Shown: positions 8,031 through 17,498, numbered from the stretch's first letter. The stretch: DNA of 64,000 nt from Streptomyces sp. SA15 (GCF_002291145.1 NZ_NTGE01000009.1:18956-82955), one strand, 5' to 3'. A program made the numbers and translations. Notes: generated by a model from the letters alone, not told the origin.

Positions 8031-9395
8031 ATGGAGGTTCCGGCACGGGCACGTGCGTACGTCTCCTGCGTGGTCGTCGGCGCGCTGATCTGCGTGTTAC
8101 CGCTGCCGACGGTGCGAACGCCCTGGTGGGCGGTGCTGCTGTTCGCCGTGTTGTACGGCGGCTGCGAACAGGTCGCCGCCCGGTGGCGGTTCGCCGGAAC
8201 CTTTTACCCCGTGCTGCTCGCCGCGGCTTTTCTGCTGCCGCCGTCCGCCGCCGCGCTGGTACCACTTCCGGGCGCCTTGCTGTCCCCCGTCGAGCAGCGG
8301 CCGCGGTGGCTGCGCAGGCTCTGGCGGGCGGCGCAGCTCTCCGTCGCTGTGTGGGTGGCGGCGCGGGTGCACGGCGCGCTGGGCGGGCGGGATGCCGTCG
8401 GCGCCTGCGACGTGCCGTTCGCGCTCGGGCCGGCCGGGGCGGCGGTGCTGGCCTTCTGCCTGGTGCTGAGCGTGCTGGACGGCGGGATCCGGGCCCTGGC
8501 GGTGGGGGCACCGCCCGCGCCTTCGGGGCAGCGGGGGAGGGTTCCGGTACGGCGGGCCTGGCGGGGCTTGTTCCCGCGGTTGCTGGCGCCGATCGCCGTG
8601 CACGGGCTCGCCGGGCTGATGATGGCCGTGCTGTGGCGGAGTCCGTACGGACCGGTCGCCGCGTTGCTCGTCATGCTGCCGATGTGTGTGTCGTGGTGGG
8701 CGTTCGCGCAGTACCACCGGGAGCGTGGGGCCCACCGGGCGACGATCCGGGCGCTCGTGCAGGCCGTCGACATCAAGGACGGGTACACGCGCGGGCACAG
8801 TGAGCGCGTCGGGCAGGCGTCGATGATGATCGCCCGCGAGCTGGGGATGCCCGACGAGCGGGTCGAGGTGCTGCGGTTCGCCGGGATCCTGCACGACGTG
8901 GGGAAGCTGGGGGTTCCCACGCGGTTGCTCCGCAAGGACGGGCCGTTGACGCCCGAGGAGCGGCGGGTGATCGAGCTGCATCCCGAGTACGGGCACGAGA
9001 TGGTGCGGGGGATCTGCTTTCTCGGGGAGGCGCGGGCGGCCGTACTGCATCACCACGAGCGGTTGGACGGGAGCGGGTATCCGTACGGGCTGCGGGGGAG
9101 CCAGATTCCGGAGTCGGCGCGGGTGGTGGCCGTCGCTGACGCGTTCGACGCGATGACGTCCACGCGGTGCTACAGCCGGGCGCGTCCGGTCGACGTCGCT
9201 CTGCGGGAGCTGGAGCGGTGTGCGGGCGCTCAGTTCGATCCGCTGATGGTGCGGGCGTTGGTGCGGGCGCTGAGTCGGCACGGATGGCATCCGGCGGTCA
9301 CGGCGGACGACGTTCCCCCACCCCGCCCTCTCCCGCCGGACCCGCCCGTTTCCAGCCGGACACACCCGGACAGCGTCGGCCGGAGCACACCATGA
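8031..9395 (+). CDS. Membrane protein with HD-GYP phosphohydrolase domain
   Basis: About 454 residues. The N-terminal half has six or so hydrophobic segments and no recognisable sensor; the C-terminal half is an HD-GYP domain: HSERVG, then GILHDVGKLGVP, HPEYGHEMV, and HHHERLDGSGYPYGL, with HD and GYP intact. HD-GYP domains hydrolyse cyclic di-GMP or related cyclic nucleotides. ATG 8031 is preferred to ATG 8013 because GGGGAGGG lies 5 bases before it. A TTA codon at 8097-8099 (codon 23) makes translation dependent on the bldA tRNA. The stop overlaps the next start as ATGA. Confidence 0.88.
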   Translation: MEVPARARAYVSCVVVGALICVLPLPTVRTPWWAVLLFAVLYGGCEQVAARWRFAGTFYPVLLAAAFLLPPSAAALVPLPGALLSPVEQRPRWLRRLWRAAQLSVAVWVAARVHGALGGRDAVGACDVPFALGPAGAAVLAFCLVLSVLDGGIRALAVGAPPAPSGQRGRVPVRRAWRGLFPRLLAPIAVHGLAGLMMAVLWRSPYGPVAALLVMLPMCVSWWAFAQYHRERGAHRATIRALVQAVDIKDGYTRGHSERVGQASMMIARELGMPDERVEVLRFAGILHDVGKLGVPTRLLRKDGPLTPEERRVIELHPEYGHEMVRGICFLGEARAAVLHHHERLDGSGYPYGLRGSQIPESARVVAVADAFDAMTSTRCYSRARPVDVALRELERCAGAQFDPLMVRALVRALSRHGWHPAVTADDVPPPRPLPPDPPVSSRTHPDSVGRSTP

Positions 9396-10639
9396 CGGCC
9401 GGGCGACCTCAGGTGATCCTCCGCCTCATCCACGCCTGCGCCGGCCTCCTCGCCGCCCTCTCCCTCGCCATCACCCTCTGGACCGGTCTCGAGGAGCCCG
9501 GCATCGCCCTCGCCTTCGGCGTCCTGATCACCGTGGGAGAGCTCAGCCGGTGGACCGGCGCCCGCGTCCGGGAGGCCGCGCCGCTCGGGGCCGCGGGGGC
9601 GCTGTCGTACGCCCTGCTGGGGGAGGACACCGGGCAGGCCACCCACCACGGCGGCCTCCAGGTCGTCACCGTCGTCCTCGCCGCCTCCCTCCTCGGATGC
9701 GTGCCCTACATCGGGCGGGGGCCGGGTCCGACCCTCGACCATCTCGCCCGGCGCCTGCTCACCGTCGGATTCGCCGCCGTGTGCTTCCAACCCCTGTACA
9801 ACCAGGGGATGTTCAGCGGATGGGGCGGCCACGCCTACGCCCTGCTGCTGCTCGCGCTGCTCGCCCTCACCGCGCTGTGCGACGCCGTGCTGGCCGCCGC
9901 GCTGGCGCACGCCCGTACCCGATGGCCCTTCTGTCCGCTGCTGCGGGAGGAGCTGCGGGCGCTGCTCGGCATCGGGTCCGCCGTGTGCGCGACCGGGGCC
10001 GTGATGGCGCTCGCGGTCGCCGTCGTGGGGCTGTGGGCGCTGCCCGTCTTCTCGCTCCCTCTTCTGCTCACCCAGGTGTCCTTCCGCCGCTACGCCGCCG
10101 TGCGGGCCACCTACCGGCAGACCATCGCCTCCCTCGCCCGCGCCACCGAGGTCGCCGGATACACCCCGGCCGGGCACGCCCGGCGCGTGGCCGCACTCAG
10201 CCAGGCCGTGGGGCGGGACCTGGGACTCACCGAGCCGGAGCTCACCGTCCTGGAGTACGCGGCCCTCATGCACGACATCGGGCAGCTGAGCCTGGTCGAT
10301 CCCGTGCCGGCGGGGGCCACCGCCGGGCTCCCCGTCGACGAGCAGCGGCGCATCGCCCTGCTCGGCGGTGCCGTCGTCCGGCAGACCGGGGTCGACGCCG
10401 CGGTCGCTGTGGTCGTGGAGCGGCAGGCCGACCCCTGCGGGGAGCAGCCGGTCGCCGCGCGGATCGTACGGGCGGTGAACGCGTACGAGGAGAAGGCGCG
10501 GGCCGCCGGGCCCGGCGGGCCCCTGAAGGCGCTGGAGGAACTGCGCCTGGCGACGGGCGGCGAGTACGCCCCGGAAGTCGTGGAGGCACTGGCCCGGGTG
10601 CTCGCAAGAGACTGTCTGACCCTGCCCGCGGTTGGGTAA
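9392..10639 (+). CDS. Membrane protein with degenerate HD domain
   Basis: A 415-residue paralogue-like partner of the upstream HD-GYP gene, overlapping it by ATGA. Around seven membrane segments fill residues 1-240. The C-terminal domain keeps the HD fold signature (GHARRVAALSQAVG and YAALMHDIGQLSLVD) but has no GYP motif: the expected region reads VVVERQADPCGEQPVAARIV. It may be catalytically different or a regulatory partner of the intact HD-GYP enzyme. Translational coupling suggests a 1:1 complex; that is inference. Confidence 0.82.
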   Translation: MTAGRPQVILRLIHACAGLLAALSLAITLWTGLEEPGIALAFGVLITVGELSRWTGARVREAAPLGAAGALSYALLGEDTGQATHHGGLQVVTVVLAASLLGCVPYIGRGPGPTLDHLARRLLTVGFAAVCFQPLYNQGMFSGWGGHAYALLLLALLALTALCDAVLAAALAHARTRWPFCPLLREELRALLGIGSAVCATGAVMALAVAVVGLWALPVFSLPLLLTQVSFRRYAAVRATYRQTIASLARATEVAGYTPAGHARRVAALSQAVGRDLGLTEPELTVLEYAALMHDIGQLSLVDPVPAGATAGLPVDEQRRIALLGGAVVRQTGVDAAVAVVVERQADPCGEQPVAARIVRAVNAYEEKARAAGPGGPLKALEELRLATGGEYAPEVVEALARVLARDCLTLPAVG

Positions 10640-10742
10640 CCCATGGGTAATGAGCGTCCTTCCAGCCGTACGTGGTTGGATGCGAGAAAGAGGTGTCCGG
10701 GGGCACAGCCAGCCCACTGAACGGAACTGGCAGGCGGGAATC

Positions 10743-11723
10743 GTGAGGATCTTCGGCAAGGGACGGCACCGGCCCTCCGCCACTTGGCGGCAGGCCACAG
10801 ACCGCGCGTTCACGCTGATCGGCGACGGCCGGTACGAGGACGCGGGCGCGCTGCTCACGAGGGCCGCCGATCTGGAGCCCTGGCTGTCGGAGTCCTGGTT
10901 CAACCTGGCCCTGCTGCACAAGTTCCGGCACGACTGGGAGCAGGCCCGGGCGGCGGGCCTGCGGGCCGTCGCGCTGCTGGACCGGGAGACCGGGGCGCCC
11001 GACTGGTGGAACGTCGGCATCGCGGCCACCGCGCTGCAGGACTGGCCGCTGGCGCGGCGGGCCTGGCAGGCGTACGGGTTGCGGGTGCCGGGCGGGGCCA
11101 CCGCTTCGGGTGAACCCGTGGGCATGGACCTCGGCAGTGCGGCCGTACGGCTGTCCCCTGAGGGGGAGGCCGAGGTGGTGTGGGGGCGGCGGCTCGACCC
11201 CGCCCGCATAGAGGTGCTCTCGATCCCCCTGCCGTCCTCAGGGCGGCGCTGGGGCGAGGTCGTGCTGCACGACGGGGTGCCGCACGGGGAGCGCACCACG
11301 GCCGCCGGGCACGCCTATCCGGTGTTCGACGAGATCGAGCTGTGGGCGCCTTCTCCCGTGCCGACCTGGGTGGTCCTGCTGGAGGCCGCGACCGAGGCCG
11401 ACCGGGACGCCCTGGAGCAGCTCGCGGCTGACGCCGGGTTCGCCGCGGAGGACTGGTCGTCGTCCGTGCGGCTGTTGTGCCGGATGTGCTCGGAGTCCCG
11501 GATGCCGTCCGACGAGGGCGACGGTGAGCATCTCGATCCGCATGATCACAGTGAGCCGGGGCATCCCGGGCCGCTGGGGCATCGGACGGATGGGCAGTTG
11601 TGGGTGCCGGAGCGGGAGTGCGGGGTGGCTGCGCCGGCTTCGCTGGTTCGGGGGTTGTTGGACGGGTGGGTCGCGGACAGTCCGGATTCCCGGGACTGGC
11701 GGGACCTGGAAGAGGTCTGCTGA
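10743..11723 (+). CDS. Tetratricopeptide-repeat protein
   Basis: About 326 residues. TPR-like helices cover residues 15-110 (DGRYEDAGALLTRAADLEP, SWFNLALLHKFRHDWEQA, WWNVGIAATALQDWPLARRA). The rest is a conserved actinobacterial domain with a RLLCRMCSES motif and a His/Asp-rich stretch. It probably mediates protein contacts; no enzyme function is visible. GTG 10743 was chosen since it begins just before the TPR part, with a weak GGCGGGAA ahead; an earlier in-frame ATG at 10632 overlaps the upstream stop. Same strand as the HD pair and def. Confidence 0.75.
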   Translation: MRIFGKGRHRPSATWRQATDRAFTLIGDGRYEDAGALLTRAADLEPWLSESWFNLALLHKFRHDWEQARAAGLRAVALLDRETGAPDWWNVGIAATALQDWPLARRAWQAYGLRVPGGATASGEPVGMDLGSAAVRLSPEGEAEVVWGRRLDPARIEVLSIPLPSSGRRWGEVVLHDGVPHGERTTAAGHAYPVFDEIELWAPSPVPTWVVLLEAATEADRDALEQLAADAGFAAEDWSSSVRLLCRMCSESRMPSDEGDGEHLDPHDHSEPGHPGPLGHRTDGQLWVPERECGVAAPASLVRGLLDGWVADSPDSRDWRDLEEVC

Positions 11724-11795
11724 GGGGCACGCGCGGAGCGCCGTACCCTGTATCAGCATCACACCCCCCGTTTTTGAGGAAGGCATACGTCGGTC

Positions 11796-12446
11796 ATGGC
11801 GCAGCAGGACACCGATCAGCAGCACGCGGGCGTGCTCCCCGTGGACGACGAGGGCTTCGTCATCGACACCGAGGACTGCGAGGAGCGTGAGAACGGCTGG
11901 CGGGAGCGCGGCACCTCGCGGCCCATCACGGTCGTCGGGAACCCGGTACTGCACAAGGAGTGCAGGGACGTCACCGAGTTCGGCGCGGAGCTCGACCAGC
12001 TGATCGCGGACATGTTCGCCTCGCAGCGCACCGCCGAGGGCGTGGGCCTGGCCGCCAACCAGATCGGTGTCGACCTGAAGGTCTTCGTCTACGACTGCCA
12101 GGACGACGAGGGCCGGCGGCACGTGGGCGTCGTCTGCAACCCGAGGCTCGTCGACCTGCCCGCCGACAAGCGCCGGCTGGACGACGCCAACGAGGGCTGT
12201 CTGTCCGTGCCGACGGCGTACGCGCCGCTCGCCCGCCCGGACTACGCCGAGGTGACCGGGCAGGACGAGAAGGGCAACCCGGTCAAGGTGCGTGGCACCG
12301 GTTACTTCGCTCGGTGTTTGCAGCACGAGACCGATCACCTGTACGGCTACCTCTACATCGACCGGCTCTCCAAGCGCGAACGCAAGGACGCGCTGCGGCA
12401 GATGGCCGAGAACGAGCCTCGCTACCCCGTCGTCGCCAACGACTGA
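11796..12446 (+). CDS. def: Peptide deformylase
   Basis: A 216-residue peptide deformylase removing the N-formyl group from nascent proteins. All three motifs are present: [10 protein letters not shown] (near 83-92), EGCLSVP (near 134-140) and QHETDHL (near 176-182), which carry the Cys and two His metal ligands and the catalytic Glu. An acidic N-terminal extension of about 40 residues precedes the fold, as in other Streptomyces deformylases. It is followed by a strong hairpin at 12477. Confidence 0.95.
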   Translation: MAQQDTDQQHAGVLPVDDEGFVIDTEDCEERENGWRERGTSRPITVVGNPVLHKECRDVTEFGAELDQLIADMFASQRTAEGVGLAANQIGVDLKVFVYDCQDDEGRRHVGVVCNPRLVDLPADKRRLDDANEGCLSVPTAYAPLARPDYAEVTGQDEKGNPVKVRGTGYFARCLQHETDHLYGYLYIDRLSKRERKDALRQMAENEPRYPVVAND

Positions 12447-12476
12447 GGTCCCCGTAGCCTCCTGACTTCCTTCCGT

Positions 12477-12517
12477 ACGGCGTCTGTTTCGGAGTCCCCT
12501 TCCCGAACAGGCGCCGT
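12477..12517 (+). terminator. Hairpin terminator after def
   Basis: ACGGCG-T-CTGTT pairs with AACAG-G-CGCCGT to form a long stem around a 15-base loop, about 30 bp after the def stop. It separates def from the terpene operon. Confidence 0.65.
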
Positions 12518-12735
12518 TCGTCTGTCTGTCGCACGTCCGATCGTTTCCGCTCGCCGGGTGATCGAGAATCAGTCGCGCAAGGGGGAGGTCTCGGCACTGT
12601 GGGGTAGTGAATGGAGCAAATCCGTTCCCAGACCGGTCAGTTGTAGTGCTGAATGGAAGTGCGGGGATACGCAACGGCGCACGCCCGGCACAGCGGGAGG
12701 CGTGCGGTAACTGGCGGCTGAGAGGGGTTTGTTTC

Positions 12736-13821
12736 GTGCATGTTTTCCCACACGGCACCACATCGACACCGACGGCGGTCCCGGTCCCGCCATCGCTCTC
12801 ACTTCCGGTGATCGAGGCAGCGTTTCCCAGGCAACTGCACCCGTATTGGCCCAGGCTCCAGGAGAAGACACGCACCTGGTTACTGGAAAAACGGCTCATG
12901 CCGGCGGACAAGGTGGAGGAATATGCCGACGGCCTGTGCTACACCGACCTCATGGCGGGGTACTACATCGGCGCCCCCGACGACGTCCTCCAGGCGATCG
13001 CGGACTACAGCGCGTGGTTCTTCGTCTGGGACGACCGCCACGACCGCGACATCGTGCACGGCCGCCCGGCGGCCTGGCGGCGGCTCAGGTTCCGGTTGCA
13101 CGCGGCCCTCGACTCCCCCCGGAACCATCTGCACCATGAGGATCCCCTGGTCGCCGCGTTCGCGGACAGCATGGTGCGGCTGTACTCGTTCCTGCCGCAG
13201 ACGTGGAACACCCGGTTCGCCCGCCACTTCCACCAGGTGATCGAGGCATATGACCGAGAATTCCGCAATCGGACCGAGGGAATCGTCCCCACGGTCGAGG
13301 AATATCTCGCCCTGCGCCGCCTCACCTTCGCGCACTGGATCTGGACCGATCTGCTGGAGCCGAGCGCGGGCTGCGAACTCCCCGACGGCGTTCGGAAACA
13401 CCCGGCATATCGGCGGGCGGCGCTGCTGAGCCAGGAATTCGCGGCCTGGTACAACGATCTGTGTTCGCTTCCCAAGGAAATAGCGGGCGACGAGGTGCAC
13501 AATCTCGGAATCAGCCTCGTCAAACACCACGGGCTGACTCTGGAAGAGGCGGTCGCGGAGGTCCGGCGGCGCGTCGAGCAATGCATAGAGGAATTCCTCG
13601 TCGCCGAACGGGACGCCTTACGTCTCGCCGACGAACTCGAGGACGGCACGATCCGCGGAAAGGAACTCGGCGCAGCCGTGCGCGCCTGCGTCTGCAATAT
13701 GCGGAACTGGTTCAGCACCGTCTACTGGTTCCACCACGAGTCCCGCCGGTACATGGTCGACAGCTGGGACGACCGGTCCACGCCCCCGTACGTCAACAAC
13801 GAAACGGCAGGTGAGAAATGA
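12736..13821 (+). CDS. cyc1: Epi-isozizaene synthase (sesquiterpene cyclase)
   Basis: A 361-residue class I terpene synthase, the exact length of the S. coelicolor enzyme, turning farnesyl diphosphate into epi-isozizaene, the albaflavenone precursor. The metal-binding DDRHD is at 99-103 and the NSE-type NDLCSLPKE motif near 240. The GTG at 12736 (protein start MHVFPHGTT) matches the known N-terminus; GAGAGGGG lies upstream. Codon use is unlike the neighbours: two TTA codons (12880-12882, 13618-13620), ATA, AAA and AAT. Its expression should therefore need bldA. ATGA overlap with the P450 gene indicates translational coupling. Confidence 0.95.
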   Translation: MHVFPHGTTSTPTAVPVPPSLSLPVIEAAFPRQLHPYWPRLQEKTRTWLLEKRLMPADKVEEYADGLCYTDLMAGYYIGAPDDVLQAIADYSAWFFVWDDRHDRDIVHGRPAAWRRLRFRLHAALDSPRNHLHHEDPLVAAFADSMVRLYSFLPQTWNTRFARHFHQVIEAYDREFRNRTEGIVPTVEEYLALRRLTFAHWIWTDLLEPSAGCELPDGVRKHPAYRRAALLSQEFAAWYNDLCSLPKEIAGDEVHNLGISLVKHHGLTLEEAVAEVRRRVEQCIEEFLVAERDALRLADELEDGTIRGKELGAAVRACVCNMRNWFSTVYWFHHESRRYMVDSWDDRSTPPYVNNETAGEK

Positions 13822-15194
13822 CCGTCGAGTCTGTGAACCCCGAAGCCCAGGAGTCCCTGGCGTCGAAGCTGCGTGAGCCGCCCTTCGCGGGCGGGGGCGT
13901 CCCCGTCCTCGGCCACGGCTGGAAGCTGGTCCGCGACCCGCTCGCCTTCATGGCCCAGCTGCGTGACCACGGCGACGTCGTACGCCTGAAGCTCGGCCCC
14001 AAGACGGTGTACGCCGTCACCACGCCGGCCCTCACCGGAGCCATCGCGCTGAGCAACGACTACATCATCGCCGGCCCGCTGTGGGAGTCGCTGGAGGGCC
14101 TGCTCGGCAAGGAAGGCGTGGCCACCGCCAACGGCCCGCTCCACCGCCGCCAGCGGCGCACCATCCAGCCCGCCTTCCGGCTCGACGCCATCCCCGCGTA
14201 CGGCCCGATCATGGAGGAGGAGGCGCACGCGCTGACCGAGCGCTGGAAGCCCGGCGAGACGATCGACTGCACCTCCGAGTCCTTCCGTGTCGCTGTGCGC
14301 ATCGCGGCCCGCTGTCTGCTGCGTGGCGACTTCATGGACGAGCGGGCCGAGCGGCTGTGCGTCGCGCTCGCCACCGTCTTCCGGGGCATGTACCGGCGGA
14401 TGGTGATACCCGCCGGGCCGCTCTACCGGCTGCCGCTGCCGCCCAATCGGCAATTCAATCGGGCGCTGGCTGATCTGCATCTCCTCGTCGACGAGATCGT
14501 CGCCGAGCGGAGGGCATCTGGTCAAAAGCCGGACGATTTGCTGACGGCGTTGCTGGAGGCGCGGGACGATAACGGCGACCCCATCGGGGAACAGGAGATC
14601 CACGACCAGGTCGTCGCCATCCTCACCCCGGGCAGCGAAACTGTCGCGTCCACGATCATGTGGCTGCTCCAGGTCCTCGCGGAACACCCGGAACACGGGG
14701 ACAAGGTGCGCGCGGAAGTCGAATCCGTCACCGGCGGCCGCCCGGTCGCATTCGAGGACGTCCGCAAGCTCAGGCACACGAACAATGTCGTCGTCGAGGC
14801 CATGCGTTTGCGACCCGCGGTATGGATTTTGACGCGACGGGCGGTGCGGGACACGGAACTCGGTGGATACCGCATCCCGGCCGGAGCCGACATCGTGTAC
14901 AGCCCGTACGCGATCCAGCGCGATCCGCGTTCGTATGCGGACAACCTGGAGTTCGACCCCGACCGCTGGCTTCCGGACCGGGTCAAGGACGTGCCGAAAC
15001 ACGCCATGAGCCCGTTCAGCACGGGCAATCGCAAGTGCCCGAGCGACCACTTCTCGATGGCTCAGCTGACGCTCATCACGGCGGCGCTGTCGACCAGGTA
15101 CCGCTTCGAGCAGGTGGCCGGGTCCAACGACGGGACCCGGGTGGGCATCACGCTGCGCCCGCACCGGCTGCTGCTGAAGCCCGTGCCGAGGTGA
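13818..15194 (+). CDS. cyp170A1: Cytochrome P450 CYP170A (albaflavenone synthase)
   Basis: A 458-residue P450. The I-helix region is PGSETVAS (271-278), the ExxR is E327-R330 and the heme-ligand motif FSTGNRKC ends at C407. It closely resembles CYP170A1, which oxidises epi-isozizaene twice to albaflavenone. CYP170A1 is also reported to carry a second, terpene-synthase active site; the corresponding DDNGD acidic motif is present here at 250-254. It follows the cyclase with an ATGA overlap and converges on the AraC-like gene, 4 bp away. Confidence 0.93.
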   Translation: MTVESVNPEAQESLASKLREPPFAGGGVPVLGHGWKLVRDPLAFMAQLRDHGDVVRLKLGPKTVYAVTTPALTGAIALSNDYIIAGPLWESLEGLLGKEGVATANGPLHRRQRRTIQPAFRLDAIPAYGPIMEEEAHALTERWKPGETIDCTSESFRVAVRIAARCLLRGDFMDERAERLCVALATVFRGMYRRMVIPAGPLYRLPLPPNRQFNRALADLHLLVDEIVAERRASGQKPDDLLTALLEARDDNGDPIGEQEIHDQVVAILTPGSETVASTIMWLLQVLAEHPEHGDKVRAEVESVTGGRPVAFEDVRKLRHTNNVVVEAMRLRPAVWILTRRAVRDTELGGYRIPAGADIVYSPYAIQRDPRSYADNLEFDPDRWLPDRVKDVPKHAMSPFSTGNRKCPSDHFSMAQLTLITAALSTRYRFEQVAGSNDGTRVGITLRPHRLLLKPVPR

Positions 15195-15198
15195 CGGG

Positions 15199-16185
15199 TC
15201 AGGCGGCGTCACCGGCTTCGGCTCCGGCCTCGGGGCCCCGGAAGGTGCGCCGGTAGGCGTTCGGGGTGGTCCCCACCGCCCGGACGAACTGGTGGCGCAG
15301 CGCGGCCGCGTTCCCGAACCCCGTTCGACCGGCGATCGCGTCCACCGTCTCGTCCGTCGCCTCCAGCAACCGCTGGGCCAGCAGCACGCGTTGGCGCAGG
15401 ATCCAGCGGTAGGGAGTCGTTCCTGTCTCCTGCTGGAAGCGACGGGCGAAGGTGCGCGGGGACATGTGCGCGAGGTCGGCGAGCTGCTCGACGGTGACCT
15501 CCTCGTCGAGGTGCTGGTCCATCCACACCAGCACCTCGCCGACCGTGTCGCACTGGGACCGCGGCAGCGGGCGCTCGATGTACTGGGCCTGCCCGCCGTC
15601 ACGGTGCGGCGGCACCACCATCCGCCGGGCGATCTTGTTGGCGATCTCCGGCCCCTGTTCCTTGCGCACGATGTGCAGACAGGCGTCGATGCCGGCGGCG
15701 GTGCCGGCCGAGGTGATCACCGGGTCCTCGTCGACGTACAGCACGTCGGGCTCGATGATCGCCTTCGGATAGCGCCGGGCCAGCTCCTCCGCCTGCCGCC
15801 AGTGCACACTGCACCGCCGCCCGTCGAGCAGCCCGGCGGCACCGATCGCGAACACGCCGGAACAGACGCTGAGCACCCGGGCGCCCCGGTCCACGGCCCG
15901 GACCAGGGCGTCGAGCAGCTCCGGCGGATACTCCCGGCTGACGTAGTCGCTCCCGGCCGGCACGGCGATCAGATCGGCCTCGTCCAGCCGGTCCAGGCCG
16001 TACGGCGTGGAGACCGTGAGGCCGCCGACATGTGTGCGGAGCGAGGGGCCCTCCGCCGAGACGACCGCGAAGTCGTACACCGGCAGGCCCTCGTCGCGGC
16101 GGTCGATGCCGAAGACCTCGCAGACGACGCCGAGTTCGAAGGGATGCACGCCGTCGAGCAGGACGGCGGCCACGTTGTGCAGCAT
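15199..16185 (-). CDS. nrdS: GlxA/AraC-family regulator, probable NrdS
   Basis: A 328-residue regulator: an N-terminal DJ-1/PfpI-like domain (residues 1-190; nucleophile-elbow-like SVCSGVFAIGAAGLL near 105-119) and a C-terminal AraC double helix-turn-helix (about 225-315, including VEQLADLAHMSPRTFARRF). In Streptomyces an AraC-like gene, nrdS, lies at the end of the class Ia nrdAB transcript; position and strand fit. It starts 247 bp after nrdB ends. Its target is not evident from sequence; several GlxA-type relatives act in metabolism, so the nrdS name rests on context. Confidence 0.8.
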   Translation of the reverse strand: MLHNVAAVLLDGVHPFELGVVCEVFGIDRRDEGLPVYDFAVVSAEGPSLRTHVGGLTVSTPYGLDRLDEADLIAVPAGSDYVSREYPPELLDALVRAVDRGARVLSVCSGVFAIGAAGLLDGRRCSVHWRQAEELARRYPKAIIEPDVLYVDEDPVITSAGTAAGIDACLHIVRKEQGPEIANKIARRMVVPPHRDGGQAQYIERPLPRSQCDTVGEVLVWMDQHLDEEVTVEQLADLAHMSPRTFARRFQQETGTTPYRWILRQRVLLAQRLLEATDETVDAIAGRTGFGNAAALRHQFVRAVGTTPNAYRRTFRGPEAGAEAGDAA

Positions 16186-16277
16186 GCCGCCAGTGTGCCT
16201 CGGATCTGGCAGTAAATCGAGGGTCTACGGCAGTCCTGCCACTGTCGGTAAGGAGTGTCCGGCGCGAGAGTGGTGTC

Positions 16278-16520
16278 ATGACTACCGCACAGACACAAGG
16301 ACTGATCGGAATGCTCACCGTCCTCGGGATCCTCGTCCTCCTGGTCCTCCCGTCAGTGATCGGCATCCTGCGCGACCGGCGCATCGACCGTCAGATCAGG
16401 GAGGCCCAGGAGGCCCGCGAGGCCCACGAGAATCAGAAGTCCTCGTCCAGGTCCACGGTGCCCTCCACCGCGACCTGGTACGCCGACGGACGCCGCTCGA
16501 AGAAGTTGGTCAGCTCCTGA
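16278..16520 (+). CDS. Small single-span membrane protein, hypothetical
   Basis: An 80-residue reading frame on the strand opposite nrdB. Residues 9-31 form one strong transmembrane helix (LIGMLTVLGILVLLVLPSVI), then a basic/acidic helix (RDRRIDRQIREAQEAREA). Its last 88 bases overlap the 3' end of nrdB head-to-head, so only the first 50 or so residues lie outside another gene. The membrane-helix-plus-charged-helix design looks real, but there is no strong ribosome site. Function unknown. Confidence 0.5.
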   Translation: MTTAQTQGLIGMLTVLGILVLLVLPSVIGILRDRRIDRQIREAQEAREAHENQKSSSRSTVPSTATWYADGRRSKKLVSS

Positions 16521-17446
16521 ACGCCCTGGAGCTCCATGAAGGAGAAGGGGTTCTCGGAGCCGTACACCGGAGCGAAGCCGAGGCGCGTCAGGCGCTGGTC
16601 GGCCACGCACTCCAGGTACTGCCGCATCGAGTCGGTGTTCATGCCCGGGAGGCCGTCACCGCACAGGTCGCGCGCGAACTGCAGCTCGGCCTCGACGGCC
16701 TCCCGCAGCATGTCGGTGACCTGCTGCTCGAGCCGGTCGTCGAACAGCTCCGGCTCCTCCTTGCGGACGGTGTCCACGACGTCGAAGGCGAAGCTCATGT
16801 GCATGGTCTCGTCGCGGAACACCCAGTTGGTGCCGGTAGCGAGGCCGTGCAGCAGACCCCGGCTGCGGAACCAGTAGACGTAGGCGAAGGCGCCGTAGAA
16901 GAACAGCCCCTCGATGCACGCGGCGAAGCAGATGAGGTTGAGCAGGAAGCGGCGGCGGTCCGCCTTCGTCTCCAGACGGTCCAGCTTCTCGACCTCGTTG
17001 ATCCACTTGAAGCAGAACTCGGCCTTCTCGCGGATGGAGGGGATGTTCTCGACGGCGTCGAAGGCCGCGGACCTGTCCTCCGGGTCGGGCAGGTAGGTGT
17101 CCAGGAGCGTCAAGTAGAACTGGACGTGGACTGCCTCCTCGAAGAGCTGCCGGCTCAGGTACAGCCGTGCCTCGGGAGAGTTGATGTGCTTGTACAGCGT
17201 CAGCACCAGGTTGTTCGCGACGATCGAGTCGCCCGTCGCGAAGAAGGCGACCAGGCGGCCGATGAGGTGCTGCTCACCATGTGACAGTTTCGCGAGATCC
17301 GACACATCGGAGTGGAGGTCGACCTCCTCCACCGTCCAGGTGTTCTTGATGGCGTCCCGGTAGCGCTCGTAGAAGTCGGGGTAGCGCATGGGGCGCAGAG
17401 TCAGCTCGAAGCCCGGGTCGAGCAGGTTCGTGTTACGCATCATCAC
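16433..17446 (-). CDS. nrdB: Ribonucleoside-diphosphate reductase class Ia, beta subunit NrdB
   Basis: A 337-residue R2 subunit that generates the radical for ribonucleotide reduction. Metal-ligand helices are recognisable: FEEAVHVQFY (E, H), CIEGLFFYGAF (E) and FRDETMHMSF (E, H). It ends in an acidic tail (VDLDEDF) typical for docking on NrdA. Possible starts are GTG 17446, ATG 17443 and ATG 17440. GGAGG is at 17466-17470, too far unless the hairpin at 17450-17464 folds and brings it to about 7 nt from ATG 17443. Lies 52 bp behind nrdA in one operon. Confidence 0.93.
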   Translation of the reverse strand: MMMRNTNLLDPGFELTLRPMRYPDFYERYRDAIKNTWTVEEVDLHSDVSDLAKLSHGEQHLIGRLVAFFATGDSIVANNLVLTLYKHINSPEARLYLSRQLFEEAVHVQFYLTLLDTYLPDPEDRSAAFDAVENIPSIREKAEFCFKWINEVEKLDRLETKADRRRFLLNLICFAACIEGLFFYGAFAYVYWFRSRGLLHGLATGTNWVFRDETMHMSFAFDVVDTVRKEEPELFDDRLEQQVTDMLREAVEAELQFARDLCGDGLPGMNTDSMRQYLECVADQRLTRLGFAPVYGSENPFSFMELQGVQELTNFFERRPSAYQVAVEGTVDLDEDF

Positions 17447-17449
17447 TGT

Positions 17450-17464
17450 CGGCGCGAAGCGCCG
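17450..17464 (-). promoter_or_regulatory. Hairpin between ribosome site and start of nrdB
   Basis: CGGCGC and GCGCCG pair around a 3-base loop exactly between GGAGG (17466-17470) and the start codons. Folding would shorten the effective spacing from 19-22 nt to 4-7 nt, so this hairpin could be needed for translation of nrdB. Confidence 0.55.
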
Positions 17465-17498
17465 TCCTCCAGGGTGGTGGTCGGGTGGCGGGTGGGAA

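Noticed and set aside
9230..11299. 689-residue frame antisense to the HD and TPR genes
   Set aside because: Composition is that of a mirror frame in high-GC DNA; sense frames have clear domains.
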